Part shown: piece by piece, positions 34,843 to 44,430 of the stretch
Layout of the letters: every line of letters begins with the position of its first letter
Position numbering within the stretch: position 1 is the first letter of the stretch
NCBI GenBank assembly: GCA_031409955.1
Contig: JANNYF010000338.1
Span: 1-64,000, forward strand
Direction: 5' to 3'
DNA: 64,000 nucleotides
Source: JAFDVL01 sp031409955
GTDB lineage: Bacteria; Acidobacteriota; Blastocatellia; RBC074
Made by a program: the position numbers and the translations under genes
The notes under the pieces: generated by a model
Databases searched by the model: none
What the model was told of the DNA's origin: nothing
The model's input: the letters and a program-made list of their open reading frames with translations, nothing else

Positions 34843-35002
34843 AGTAAATTCCCGATTCAGAAATCTGAAGTAAATTTGAAAATCCGGGCCAGATTGCTTG
34901 AAGGTCGTACAAGCGGTGTTATACCATTCTTGTGCCACAAGGTCTCGGTGGCAGTCCACAACGATTAGCACTTCAAGCATTTTTTATTCTCATAATTCGG
35001 GC

Positions 35003-35074
35003 GTTTCTAGCTGTAACGACTAACAAAGCGATTGAGCTTCCTTCTGAGCCGTAGGCACTCTTAAGTTTCTAGCT
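35003..35074 (+). promoter_or_regulatory. direct repeat upstream of the TonB receptor
   Basis: GTTTCTAGCT occurs at 35003-35012 and 35065-35074, followed by AACGA one to two bases later in both. The copies are 62 bases apart, close to six helical turns, a spacing seen when a regulator binds two sites on one face. No promoter boxes are clear between them. Confidence 0.3.
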
Positions 35075-35109
35075 AAACGATTCAGGTTATTTCACTCAGG
35101 AGGTTCACC

Positions 35110-38100
35110 ATGCATTATCGCTTGCTTACAGTTTTCGCGCTGGTTGCGATGTTGGGATTATCCCTTTCGTCGCTGGCGCAAACATCAACCAGCGGAGCTA
35201 TTATCGGCACTGTGACGGATGCAACGGGCGCGGTCGTCGCCAATGCCGATATCGAGTTGACGAGTGTCGGTGCGAACCAAAGCACCAGACAGGTCACGAA
35301 CGATGCCGGACAATACATCTTCCCTTCCATCTTGCCCGGCAATTACACCCTCGCGGTTATTGCCAGAGGCTTTCGCAAAGCCAATATCACGGACATCAAA
35401 GTGGACGTGGCGAAATCCTACACCTTCAACCTCACGCTGGAAGTCGGTGACGTGCAGCAAGTGGTCGAAGTCACGGCGGGCGTAGCCGCTGAATTGCAGA
35501 GCAGTGACTCCACCGTTGGCAACGTGATTCCCGGCAAGGTGATGCCGTTGCTCCCGGCCCTGACACGACAGGCCAACGAACTGATTCGTTACCAACCCGC
35601 TACGACACCAGACGGAGCGGTGGCGGGCGCGCGCCAGGATCAAAGCACCTTCCTGCTGGATGGCATTGACGTGACGAACAATTCGGTTGGCGGCATCAAC
35701 ACCTTTATGCAGCTTCCGATTGATGGCGTCGAAGAGTTTCGCGCGGGCGTTTCCAATCCTACGGCCTCGTTCGGGCGTGGCGCAGGCGGACAGGTTTCGG
35801 TTATCAGTCGGCGCGGCGGCAATCAGTTTCACGGGGCAACGTATTGGTATCACCAAAACGATGCGCTCAACGCGGCGACGTGGACGAACAAACGCACGGT
35901 CGGACAAACCATCACCGATCCAAAGCTGCGGCACAAAACGCAAGAGCCGGAACTGAAGGATAATCGTTTCGGCTTCCGCGTTGGCGGCCCGATTCTGCCG
36001 TGGAAAGACAAAGCGTTTTTCTTCCTGAACTATGAAGGACGCCGCTTCCCGCGCAACACCGAATTCACGCGATTGGTTCCGACCGACACGCTGAAGCAAG
36101 GCATTCTGCGCTTCCGCGATGCGTCTGGCACAGTGGTTTCGTATGCGATGGCAAACTCGGCACTGTGTGGCCCGAATGGCGATCAGGCGTGCGATCCGCG
36201 CGGCCTCGGTCTCAGCCCCACGATCACGGCGCTGTGGGCGAAGTTGCCAACGGGCAATGATCTCGGTCAGGGCGATGGCCTGAATACGGTGGGCTTTCGC
36301 GGCAACGTGGGCAACCCGTTGACCAACGATTATTACAATGCCCGTGTGGATTACAACATTACGGAAAAATGGCGCTTCGATGCAGCCTTCCGTTACTTCG
36401 GCGAAATCAACAACGGCGCAGGACTGATCTCTATCGAAGGCGGCAATGCGAAGAGCCTCGAAAAAACTCCCACGCGCCAGAATATGCTCAGCACGGGAGT
36501 GACCGGGCAACTGACCAGCAATCTGATCGGCGAGTTTCGCTTTGGCTGGGTCAGAAATCGCTCGAAGACAGACCGCCAACGCCCCAATCAATCCGCCACG
36601 CAACTGGCTATTCCTGGCACGAGCACTGCGGCGGGGGCGATTGCACTGGACATCGGTGCACTGGGCGGCACACAGAGCTTGCTGTCCGAACCGATTGATG
36701 TCGGCACACAGGCGGCGCGCGTACAAACCACTGACAACCGCATCTTTCAATACAACGCGGACATGACGTGGACAAAGCGTGGTCACACGATGACCTTCGG
36801 CAGCCATATCCGTTTCCTGCCGACGGGGCACACGCGCGATGACAAAGTCGTCGGTTCGTTGGGGGCCTTAGTCGCGCAAATTGACTCTGATCTGGGAGCC
36901 GGCGTGACGGTTGCCAATACCAACCGCCCGCGCACCTGTGGCAGCGGTATTACTACCAACTGTCTGGCTTCCGGCGATGTGCAACAGTGGAATCGCCTCT
37001 TCGCCTCCTCGCTGGGGTTGGTTGATAATATCAACGTGCTGGCGGTGCGCGATGCGCAATTCAAGCCGCTGCCGTTTGGCGAAGTGCTGGTGGCAGAGAC
37101 GAAGCTGTGGGCCCCGGAGTTTTACTTCCAGGACACGTGGCGTATGCGTCCGTCGCTGACACTGACCTGGGGTTTGAATTACGGTTGGCAAACGCCGCCG
37201 AAAGAAAAGCTCGGTCGGCAAACTGTGCAGGTAGATGGCACGACGCTGCAAGTGCAAACGGCGCTTGATTACTTAAAACGCAAACAGGAAGCCGCCGCGC
37301 AAGGCCAAATCTTTAATCCGAAGATCGCCTTCCTGCCGGTGAACGATGCCAAGCGCGACGTCTTCGATATTGATTGGAATAATCTTTCCCCGCGTCTTGC
37401 CATGGCGTGGAATCCCAGTTCCAGCATTAAGTTTTTGAGCAAGGTCTTCGGGGAGCGCAAGACGGTGATTCGTGGCGGCTACAGCCTTGTGTTTGATCGG
37501 CAGAACACTGTGCAGAGCGTCATCATCCCGACGCTCGGCGTGGCGTTCGGACAGACGATCAACGTTACAGGACCGCTCTGCAACGCGACGGGAGCGGGCG
37601 GGCGCAACTGTACCGCTGCCAGCGCCAACAAAATCGCCAATGGATTCCGCGTCGGTGTGGACGGCTCGATTCCGCTGCCAGTCGTGCCGACACAAACCGT
37701 TCCGGTGTCGCCGTTCTGGGGCATTCGTCCTGGTGCGGTCGGGCCGCCGTATGCCGCCAGCGATCTCCAATTGTTCCCGGAAGTTTTGTCTTTTCAGGTT
37801 GACCCCAGCATCAAGGTGGGCGAGAACCACGCGTTTGACCTGACGTGGCAACGCGAATTGCCAGGACAGATGTTGCTCGAAGTCGGTTACATCGGGCGCA
37901 TCGCCAACAAGTTGCCGCAAAGCATGAGCTTCGGGCAGGTTCCGTATAACTTCCTCGACACAGCTTCACGCACGACCTTCGCGCAGGCGTTTGATGGGCT
38001 GGCGGCGCAGATTCGCGGCGGCACGGCGGCGGCCAATGTCACCGCGCAGCCTTGGTTTGAAAATCAGTTGCGCGGCACGCCGATTTGTGTGGGCACGGCT

Positions 38101-39099
38101 GCCAATGCCTGCACGGCAGGGCTGGCGGCGGCACAGGGTTCCAATATCACCAATGGAAACCTCAACGGGGTTTTCCTGACGATAGATCAACAACGGTTGC
38201 GCGGCGGGCTTGCGCCTTTCAATAACTACCTCGCGCAAACGCTTTTCCTGCGTGCCAGCACGGGCAGCTCGAATTACAATGGGGCCTTCGTCACGTTGCA
38301 AAAACGGTTGTCGCAAGGCTCGTTGTACACGGTGAATTACACCTATTCGCGTTCGCTGGATCAACTGGGCGCGATTCAAAACGCGGCGAGCGTGATGGCG
38401 AACAACTTCGACCTGAACGCCGAATACGGCCCGTCGCCGTTTGATTTCACGCATCTGCTCAACGCGACAGGCTATTACGAATTGCCGTTCGGCAAAGGTA
38501 AGAAGTTTGGGATTAACAACACGTTCCTGGACAAAGTGTTCGGCGGTTGGTACACGTCGGGCATTTTCACAGCGCAAAGCGGTGCGCCGCTGACGGTGAA
38601 CCAGGGCGCAGGCGTTTGGGGCGGCAGCTTGTTCCTGGGCTTCGCGTCAGGTGCAATTCCGACCACGGATCCGCTTGCGTTCAGCAACAGCGCCATCAGA
38701 GGCGTCACTGCTTCAGGCAACATCGGAGCCAACGGCAATGCGGCCAATCGCGGTTCGGAAATCAATATGTTCAGCAACCCGGAGCAGGTTTTCAACAGCT
38801 TCCGCCGTGTGAATGTTTCGACGGATGGTCGTGCCGGTCGTGCCAATCCGCTGCGTGGGATGCCGCGCTGGAACCTTGATTCGTCGTTTGGCAAGAAGAC
38901 CAACATCGGTGGCGATAACGGTGTGAATATCACCTTCGCGTTCGATTTCTTCAACCTGTTCAACAAGGTGGATTTCGATAATCCCTCGCTCGATCTGACG
39001 AATCAGCGCGCCTTTGGCGTGATCACTGGGCAGTTCGTGCCGCCCAGCCGCATCGCGGGCAGCCGCTGGATTCAATTCGGCATGCGAGTTGAATTTTAA
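35110..39099 (+). CDS. Oar-type TonB-dependent receptor with N-terminal regulatory-like domain
   Basis: A 1,329-residue outer-membrane transporter. A signal peptide ends in LAQ (residue 24). A carboxypeptidase-regulatory-like beta sandwich follows at about 28-110 (GAIIGTVTDATGAVVANADI, GQYIFPSILPGNYTL), then a plug domain (about 120-240, LDGIDVTNNSVGG, RGAGGQVSVISRRGG) and a long barrel ending in Phe (RVEF), as outer-membrane barrels do. A strong AGGAGG lies six bases before the ATG. Proteins of this type are greatly expanded in Acidobacteriota and are thought to take up glycans or peptides. No dedicated SusD or TonB gene adjoins it. Confidence 0.92.
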   Translation: MHYRLLTVFALVAMLGLSLSSLAQTSTSGAIIGTVTDATGAVVANADIELTSVGANQSTRQVTNDAGQYIFPSILPGNYTLAVIARGFRKANITDIKVDVAKSYTFNLTLEVGDVQQVVEVTAGVAAELQSSDSTVGNVIPGKVMPLLPALTRQANELIRYQPATTPDGAVAGARQDQSTFLLDGIDVTNNSVGGINTFMQLPIDGVEEFRAGVSNPTASFGRGAGGQVSVISRRGGNQFHGATYWYHQNDALNAATWTNKRTVGQTITDPKLRHKTQEPELKDNRFGFRVGGPILPWKDKAFFFLNYEGRRFPRNTEFTRLVPTDTLKQGILRFRDASGTVVSYAMANSALCGPNGDQACDPRGLGLSPTITALWAKLPTGNDLGQGDGLNTVGFRGNVGNPLTNDYYNARVDYNITEKWRFDAAFRYFGEINNGAGLISIEGGNAKSLEKTPTRQNMLSTGVTGQLTSNLIGEFRFGWVRNRSKTDRQRPNQSATQLAIPGTSTAAGAIALDIGALGGTQSLLSEPIDVGTQAARVQTTDNRIFQYNADMTWTKRGHTMTFGSHIRFLPTGHTRDDKVVGSLGALVAQIDSDLGAGVTVANTNRPRTCGSGITTNCLASGDVQQWNRLFASSLGLVDNINVLAVRDAQFKPLPFGEVLVAETKLWAPEFYFQDTWRMRPSLTLTWGLNYGWQTPPKEKLGRQTVQVDGTTLQVQTALDYLKRKQEAAAQGQIFNPKIAFLPVNDAKRDVFDIDWNNLSPRLAMAWNPSSSIKFLSKVFGERKTVIRGGYSLVFDRQNTVQSVIIPTLGVAFGQTINVTGPLCNATGAGGRNCTAASANKIANGFRVGVDGSIPLPVVPTQTVPVSPFWGIRPGAVGPPYAASDLQLFPEVLSFQVDPSIKVGENHAFDLTWQRELPGQMLLEVGYIGRIANKLPQSMSFGQVPYNFLDTASRTTFAQAFDGLAAQIRGGTAAANVTAQPWFENQLRGTPICVGTAANACTAGLAAAQGSNITNGNLNGVFLTIDQQRLRGGLAPFNNYLAQTLFLRASTGSSNYNGAFVTLQKRLSQGSLYTVNYTYSRSLDQLGAIQNAASVMANNFDLNAEYGPSPFDFTHLLNATGYYELPFGKGKKFGINNTFLDKVFGGWYTSGIFTAQSGAPLTVNQGAGVWGGSLFLGFASGAIPTTDPLAFSNSAIRGVTASGNIGANGNAANRGSEINMFSNPEQVFNSFRRVNVSTDGRAGRANPLRGMPRWNLDSSFGKKTNIGGDNGVNITFAFDFFNLFNKVDFDNPSLDLTNQRAFGVITGQFVPPSRIAGSRWIQFGMRVEF

Positions 39100-39142
39100 G
39101 CTGACGAATGAGTTTTGGTTTGCAGGCGCTGCATTGAGCGAA

Positions 39143-39553
39143 TCAGTGCAGCGCTTTTTTGTGGCGGAAGAGTAGCTCCAAGCCACCCCCACACGCCACT
39201 CCAACCGCATAACAAAGCAAATCGCTCCACAAAAATCCAAAGCCGAGAATCAATCCACCGATTCGCGTGTGTCGCAACGCCTCAATCCACGGCGCGTGAT
39301 AAAGCTGGCTGCATTCGATTAGCAAAGCAAAGCCAAAAGCCAACCCCGCGACGCGCCCGGTCGAGAGTTTCGGCCACAAAAAACCAAGGCCCAGAAACGC
39401 GGTCAGCGCCCATAATGTATCGCCTGCATATTCTGCGATGAATTGTGGCAAGTGGGGCTGAACGACTTTCGCGCGTGATGCCAAGCCAAGCAAGATCACG
39501 GCGAGGATCAGCAACGCGTACACGAATCGTGATCTGGTTTGCATTGGATTCAT
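39143..39553 (-). CDS. DUF2809 small membrane protein
   Basis: A 136-residue protein with four membrane helices. It has the DUF2809 layout: ASRAKVVQPHLPQFIAEY, AGDTLWALTAFLGLGF, LLIECSQLYHAPWIEAL and HTRIGGLILGFGFLWSDLLCY. The ATG overlaps the stop of the upstream YdcF-like gene by four bases (ATGA), so the two are coupled. Function unknown. Confidence 0.78.
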   Translation of the reverse strand: MNPMQTRSRFVYALLILAVILLGLASRAKVVQPHLPQFIAEYAGDTLWALTAFLGLGFLWPKLSTGRVAGLAFGFALLIECSQLYHAPWIEALRHTRIGGLILGFGFLWSDLLCYAVGVACGGGLELLFRHKKALH

Positions 39554-40197
39554 TTCATCAAATGCTGGTCGTAACCGAGCGCCACCAGCGTTTCGTACGC
39601 CTGCCAAACCTCAGCGGGAATTTCCTGCGCAATCTGAAAGCCAAGGCTCGGATAAAATTTTATACGCTGCAAATCGCCGACCATAATGTTGATGACTTTG
39701 TCTTTGGGCAGCCATTCGGTGGAATAGTCAGAGAAGGGAATGGGCGGCGAAGCGACGATCACGTTTTTCTCCGGCCAATGCTGGCGAAACGTAGCGAACG
39801 CGCGCCGCTCCATATACGGCTTTTGCACAAGAATGATGCTGATTGGGTCAATGCCGTGCGCCGCCAACACGCGCCGACTGAAAGCAATATTTTCGCCCGT
39901 GTTGGTAGATTCCGGTTCCAGCAAAATCACTTCGTCCGGCACGCCTTTTTGCCGCGCGATGGCGGCAAAGACTTCGGCTTCGGGTTTGGTGAATTGGTCT
40001 TTGGTCAACGCGCCGACGTTGCCCGAAAACATCAGCAGCGGCGCAAAACCCTGTAAATACAAGTCAGCGGCGTATTCCGCAACGCGCGTGTCATTGCTGC
40101 CGAGGGCGAGGAGGAGATCGGATGGTTTGAGTGTGTGGCTGAGATGGTGATAGTCCCAAATTGTTTGGGCGAGTTGGTCAATGAGAGGTGTATTCAT
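39550..40197 (-). CDS. YdcF/DUF218-family protein
   Basis: A 215-residue protein. It has the DUF218 pattern: LLLALGSNDTRVAEYAADLY, LLMFSGNVG, TKPEAEVFAAIARQKGVP, LLEPESTNTGENIAFSRRVL, VQKPYMERRAF. E. coli YdcF and SanA share this fold; YdcF binds S-adenosylmethionine and ElyC affects envelope precursors. No membrane anchor is present here, so it is YdcF-like. The ATG at 40197 starts the conserved domain; the frame extends back into a palindrome. Translationally coupled to the DUF2809 gene. Confidence 0.8.
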   Translation of the reverse strand: MNTPLIDQLAQTIWDYHHLSHTLKPSDLLLALGSNDTRVAEYAADLYLQGFAPLLMFSGNVGALTKDQFTKPEAEVFAAIARQKGVPDEVILLEPESTNTGENIAFSRRVLAAHGIDPISIILVQKPYMERRAFATFRQHWPEKNVIVASPPIPFSDYSTEWLPKDKVINIMVGDLQRIKFYPSLGFQIAQEIPAEVWQAYETLVALGYDQHLMK

Positions 40198-40207
40198 TCG
40201 GGTATCT

Positions 40208-40299
40208 GGAACAGTACCGCGAGCAGTAGCGAGCGTGTCCAGGTACAATAAGCTTGTGAAATTATCAAGTGCGCTCGTTACCACTCGCGGTACTGTTCC
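40208..40299. repeat. dispersed palindromic repeat, family II, copy 2
   Basis: Arms of 28 bases (40208-40235, 40272-40299) with 25 matches. The arm shares 22 of 25 positions with that at 17521-17545 read on the other strand (consensus includes ACAGTAC, GCGAGC and GTAGCGA). It fills the gap between the glycerol kinase stop and the YdcF-like start, both on the minus strand. Confidence 0.85.
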
Positions 40300-40304
40300 G
40301 ATGT

Positions 40305-41786
40305 CTAAGCCCTTGTTTGTTTGACGGCTTGTTGCCAGCCTTCGTACAACGCCTCGCGTTCGCCTTTCTTCATTTTCGGCTCAAAGCGTTTTTCCTGCTG
40401 CCATTGCGTAGCGATTTCTTTGTCGTTTTTCCAGAAACCGACGGCTAAGCCTGCAAGATAGGCCGCGCCGAGCGCAGTCGTTTCCGTGACGACCGGGCGC
40501 ACGACGGGGATGCCCAAAACATCCGCTTGGAATTGGCAGAGGAAATCGTTGCGCGTGGCACCACCATCTACACGGAGTTCTTTCGCCTTGATGCCGGAGT
40601 CTTTTTGCATGCATTCGATCACGTCGCGGGTTTGATAGGCCATTGCTTCAAGTGCCGCGCGAACGATATGGGCACGAGTGGCTCCGCGTGTCAGGCCGAC
40701 GATTGCGCCGCGTGCCTTCATATCCCAATACGGCGCGCCTAAGCCGACGAACGCGGGCACGAAGTAGACGCCGTTTGTGTCGTTCACCGAACTGGCGAGA
40801 GCTTCGGTTTCGGAGGCGTTGACGATCAAGCCCAACCCGTCGCGCAACCATTGCACGGCGGCTCCGGCGACGAAGACGCTGCCTTCCAGCGCGTATTCCG
40901 TCTTGCCGTTTTTGCGCCACGCAATTGTGGTCAGCAAACCGGTTTTCGACGGCGTCCCTTTTTCGCCTGTATTCATCAGCATGAAACAGCCTGTGCCGTA
41001 GGTGTTTTTCATCATGCCGGGTTTGAAGCAGGCTTGTCCGAACAGCGCGGCTTGTTGATCGCCCGCGATGCCTGCAATCGGAATTGCTGCGCCAAACAAC
41101 GAGGGATCGGTCATCGCGTATAATTCCGAAGACGATTTGACTTCGGGCAACAGCGAGGCGGGGATGTTCAATTTCTCCAGAATTTCCTTGTCCCATTTTT
41201 GCTGCTTGATGTTGTAGAGCAGCGTGCGCGAGGCATTAGAAACGTCGGTGACGTGCGTTTTGCCACCGCTCAGTTTGTTGATGAGCCAGGTGTCAATCGT
41301 GCCGAACGCCAGGTCGCCGGCTTCGGCTTTTTTGCGCGCGCCTCTCACGTTGTCCAAAATCCACGCGACTTTCGTGCCGGAAAAATAAGCGTCGGTGACG
41401 AGGCCGGTTTTTTTGCGAATGACTTTGTCGAACTTTTCGGCTTTGAGTTTGTCGCACAACGGAGCCGTGCGGCGGCATTGCCAGACAATCGCGTTGTAGA
41501 CTGCCGTGCCCGTTTGGCGATCCCACACGACCGTCGTTTCGCGCTGATTCGTGATGCCAATCGCGGCCACATCGGCGGCAGTGATTTTGGCCTCGGCGAT
41601 GACTTGGCGCGCGCAATTGAGTTGCGATTGCCAGATGGCTTCGGGGTTGTGTTCGACCCAACCGGCTTTGGGGAAGATTTGCGGGAATTCCTGTTGCGCG
41701 ACGCCGATGATTTTACCGGCTTTGTCAAAAAGGATGGCGCGGGAAGAAGTCGTGCCTTGATCCAAGGCTAAAATGAATTTCGACAT
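40305..41786 (-). CDS. glpK: glycerol kinase
   Basis: A 493-residue FGGY kinase that phosphorylates glycerol to glycerol-3-phosphate. It starts MSKFILALDQGTTSSRA and has AIGITNQRETTVVWDRQTG, YFSGTKVAWILDN, IAGDQQAALFGQ, KNTYGTGCFMLMNTG and LRVDGGATRNDFLCQFQAD, all diagnostic of GlpK. The length is normal for the family. GGTGAG precedes the ATG. No glpF or glpD is adjacent, so it is a lone gene here. Confidence 0.95.
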   Translation of the reverse strand: MSKFILALDQGTTSSRAILFDKAGKIIGVAQQEFPQIFPKAGWVEHNPEAIWQSQLNCARQVIAEAKITAADVAAIGITNQRETTVVWDRQTGTAVYNAIVWQCRRTAPLCDKLKAEKFDKVIRKKTGLVTDAYFSGTKVAWILDNVRGARKKAEAGDLAFGTIDTWLINKLSGGKTHVTDVSNASRTLLYNIKQQKWDKEILEKLNIPASLLPEVKSSSELYAMTDPSLFGAAIPIAGIAGDQQAALFGQACFKPGMMKNTYGTGCFMLMNTGEKGTPSKTGLLTTIAWRKNGKTEYALEGSVFVAGAAVQWLRDGLGLIVNASETEALASSVNDTNGVYFVPAFVGLGAPYWDMKARGAIVGLTRGATRAHIVRAALEAMAYQTRDVIECMQKDSGIKAKELRVDGGATRNDFLCQFQADVLGIPVVRPVVTETTALGAAYLAGLAVGFWKNDKEIATQWQQEKRFEPKMKKGEREALYEGWQQAVKQTRA

Positions 41787-41927
41787 AGTGAACTCACCTG
41801 TATTTGAAAATTGTGATTGATTGCGGTTAACTCGCCGATGCGATGTGCTTATTGTTCGCGTCGTTTGCAGTTTGTCAATGAAGAGAACGCGGATGAAGCA
41901 GATTCAGCGGCTTCGCACGGATTTATT

Positions 41928-43154
41928 ATGACCATCCATTTTGCCCTGATTATTTTTGCCGCTGATGCACACACAAAATTACTCTTCACGCTCTTCGTGA
42001 TGTTTGTCGCGGCAAAGCTCTTCGCCGAAATCTTCGAGCGATGGGGGCAGCCTGCCATAGCTGGAGAAATCCTGGCTGGCGTCATCATCGGCCCCAGCGT
42101 ATTGAATTGGGTGCAGCCGAGCGAATTGACTTCGACGTTGTCCGAAATCGGCGTCATCTTTTTGCTGTTTTTCGTCGGGCTGCAAACCAAACCTGCTGAC
42201 ATTTTTCGCGTCGGTTTTCGCGCCACGATGGTAGCGATTCTCGGCGTCATCTTTCCCTTCATTGCGGGCTACGCGCTGTTTCATTATTGGGGCAAGACGA
42301 ATATTGAATCCATCTTTGTCGGCGCGGCGATGGTCGCAACTTCAGTTGGGATTACCGCGCGCGTGCTGGGGCAAATGAAAGTGCTGAGTGCGGAGACGAG
42401 TCGCATCATTCTCGGCGCGGCGGTGATTGACGACATCCTTGGTTTGTTGATTCTCGCCGTTGTCAGCAGCATGGCGAAAGGCGGCGTGAATTATGTTCAC
42501 ATCGGCACGACGGCGGCGTTGGCGATTGGCTTCACGGTGTTGATTGCGTTGGTCGGCGCGCGCACCGTCAATAAAATCCGGCCTCGCGTGGAGCGGTTGA
42601 AAGTCGGGCAATCGTATCTAGTCTTCGGGTTGTCGGTGTGTTTGGGCTTGGGGCTAGTTGCCAGCTACATCGGTGTGGCGGCGATCATCGGCGCGTTTTT
42701 GGCGGGGATGGCGTTTTCAGAATCTGCCGAAGGAACTGACATGCCGTTGCAAGCGGAAGCCGTGACCGAATTCCTCTTACCCTTTTTCCTCACGAGCATT
42801 GGGATGCAATTGAACCTGAGCGCGATGGCAGATCGGAGCGTCATTACGTTGGCCATTTTGATTACGCTGTTGGCCTGTGTGACGAAGATTCTGGGGTGTG
42901 GTTTGGCCGTTATCCAAATGGGCGGCAGGAGGGCTTTGCAAGTCGGCGTCGGGATGATGCCGCGTGGCGAGGTCGGCATTGTCGTCGCGCAAATTGGCTT
43001 GGGCTTGGGAACGATTGGCGATGCGGCCTATGGTGTCGTGTTGGTGATGGCGATTGCGACCACGTTGATTGCGCCGCCGCTACTCGTGCCATTATTCAAA
43101 GGCGAAGCGCAGGTTGATGAAGACAGTGTGGTGCCGTTGAGTCCGTTGGGATGA
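41928..43154 (+). CDS. cation:proton antiporter (CPA2, KefB/NhaS-like)
   Basis: A 408-residue transporter with about 12-13 membrane segments. Key CPA2 features are GQPAIAGEILAGVIIGPS, GVIFLLFFVGLQT, AMVATSVGITARVL, the Asp-Asp pair of AAVIDDILGLLIL, and the late RGEVGIVVAQIGLG. There is no RCK/TrkA-N domain, so it is not a full KefC. The ATG at 41928 fits the first helix; the longer frame from 41817 has a Cys/Arg-rich start unlike the family. Likely Na+ or K+/H+ exchange. Confidence 0.85.
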   Translation: MTIHFALIIFAADAHTKLLFTLFVMFVAAKLFAEIFERWGQPAIAGEILAGVIIGPSVLNWVQPSELTSTLSEIGVIFLLFFVGLQTKPADIFRVGFRATMVAILGVIFPFIAGYALFHYWGKTNIESIFVGAAMVATSVGITARVLGQMKVLSAETSRIILGAAVIDDILGLLILAVVSSMAKGGVNYVHIGTTAALAIGFTVLIALVGARTVNKIRPRVERLKVGQSYLVFGLSVCLGLGLVASYIGVAAIIGAFLAGMAFSESAEGTDMPLQAEAVTEFLLPFFLTSIGMQLNLSAMADRSVITLAILITLLACVTKILGCGLAVIQMGGRRALQVGVGMMPRGEVGIVVAQIGLGLGTIGDAAYGVVLVMAIATTLIAPPLLVPLFKGEAQVDEDSVVPLSPLG

Positions 43155-43236
43155 GGGGGAAATGGGGAGAAAGAGCGAGTGATCAGCGCAACGTATGCAA
43201 TGCTCCCTCCCTCTTTCCTCCCCCTCTGTTTCCCCG
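43154..43236. terminator. purine/pyrimidine hairpin between convergent genes
   Basis: A purine-rich arm (GGGGGAAATGGGGAGAAAG) from 43154 can pair with the pyrimidine-rich stretch 43204-43236 (CTCTTTCCTCCCCC and TTTCCCC). It fills the gap between the antiporter stop and the convergent aldolase stop, so it probably acts as a two-way terminator. Confidence 0.55.
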
Positions 43237-43237
43237 T

Positions 43238-44311
43238 TTACGCGATGGTAACTTCCTGCGCCAGATACACGTCCTGAATTGCCTGCAACAATGCCGCGCC
43301 TTCGGCCATTGGGCGTTGGAAGGCTTTGCGGCCTGAAATCAAGCCTGTGCCGCCCGCGCGTTTGTTGATGATCGCGGTTTTCACGGCTTCCTTCAAATCG
43401 CTCTCGCCGCTCGATGCGCCGCCAGAGTTAATCAGCCCGGCGCGTCCCATATAACAATTCGCCAATTGATAGCGCGTCAGATCAATCGGATGATCCGTCG
43501 TCAGTTCGGTGTAAATCCGCTTGTCGGTTTTGCCATACGCGCTTTCGCCCGTGTTCAGCGCCAAATAGCCGCCGTTATTTTCCGGCAATTTCTGTTTGAT
43601 GATGTCGGCTTCGATGGTCACACCGAGGTGGTTGGCTTGCCCGGTCAAGTCGGCAGAGACGTGATAATCCTTCTCTTTCGTCTTGAACGCTTCGTTGCGC
43701 GCGTAGCACCACAGCACTGTAAACAAGCCGAGTTCGTGCGCGCGGCGAAAGGCCTGGCTGACTTCGACGATTTGGCGACGCGATTCCTGCGAGCCGAAAT
43801 AAATCGTAGCGCCGATGCCCGTCGCACCCATATCGAATGCCTGCTCGACTTGCCCAAACATAATTTGGTCGAACGCGTTCGGGTACGACATGAATTCGTT
43901 GTGGTTGAGTTTGACGATGAACGGAATCTTGTGCGCGTATTTGCGCGCGCACGATCCCAACACGCCGAGCGTTGAAGCGACCGCATTGCAACCGCCTTCA
44001 ATCGCTAATTTGACGATGTTGGCGGGATCGAAATAGATCGGGTTTTTCGCAAAGCTCGCTCCGGCGGAATGTTCGATGCCTTGGTCTACTGGCAGAATCG
44101 AAACGTAGCCGGAACCTGCGAGGCGACCGTGATTGAAGAGGTCTTGCAGGTTGCGCAGCACGACCGTCGAGCGGTCGGTATCAAGCCAGACGCGGTCAAT
44201 AAAGTCCGGGCCGGGCAGATGAATGTTTTCTTTGACGATGGTTTTGCACTGATGGGTGAGAAGCGATTCGGCTTCCGCGCCGAGTAATTGCTCAATTGCT
44301 TTGATGTCCAC
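43238..44311 (-). CDS. fbaB: class I fructose-bisphosphate aldolase (FbaB/DhnA type)
   Basis: A 357-residue Schiff-base aldolase of the archaeal/E. coli FbaB type, acting in glycolysis and gluconeogenesis. Visible blocks: GYVSILPVDQGIEHSAG, YFDPANIVKLAIEGGCNAVAST, IPFIVKLNHNEFM (strand with a conserved Lys), GATGIGATIYFGS, SADLTGQANHLGVTIEADI, and LINSGGASSGESDLKEAV, the phosphate-binding region. No metal-site HxH motif of class II enzymes. Single gene, convergent with the antiporter. Confidence 0.92.
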   Translation of the reverse strand: MDIKAIEQLLGAEAESLLTHQCKTIVKENIHLPGPDFIDRVWLDTDRSTVVLRNLQDLFNHGRLAGSGYVSILPVDQGIEHSAGASFAKNPIYFDPANIVKLAIEGGCNAVASTLGVLGSCARKYAHKIPFIVKLNHNEFMSYPNAFDQIMFGQVEQAFDMGATGIGATIYFGSQESRRQIVEVSQAFRRAHELGLFTVLWCYARNEAFKTKEKDYHVSADLTGQANHLGVTIEADIIKQKLPENNGGYLALNTGESAYGKTDKRIYTELTTDHPIDLTRYQLANCYMGRAGLINSGGASSGESDLKEAVKTAIINKRAGGTGLISGRKAFQRPMAEGAALLQAIQDVYLAQEVTIA

Positions 44312-44430
44312 TGATTAAATCCTCCGTATAACGCAGTTAGTTTGATTGCGCGAAGCCGGAATTTTAGGGGGTGGAGGAGGCAATTGCAACTTATGCAATT
44401 GGCCGGAGCATAAACGAAATTTATAACCGG

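Noticed and set aside
36867..38577. Long minus-strand frames within the TonB receptor gene
   Set aside because: All are antisense shadows of a continuous, well-supported receptor frame.
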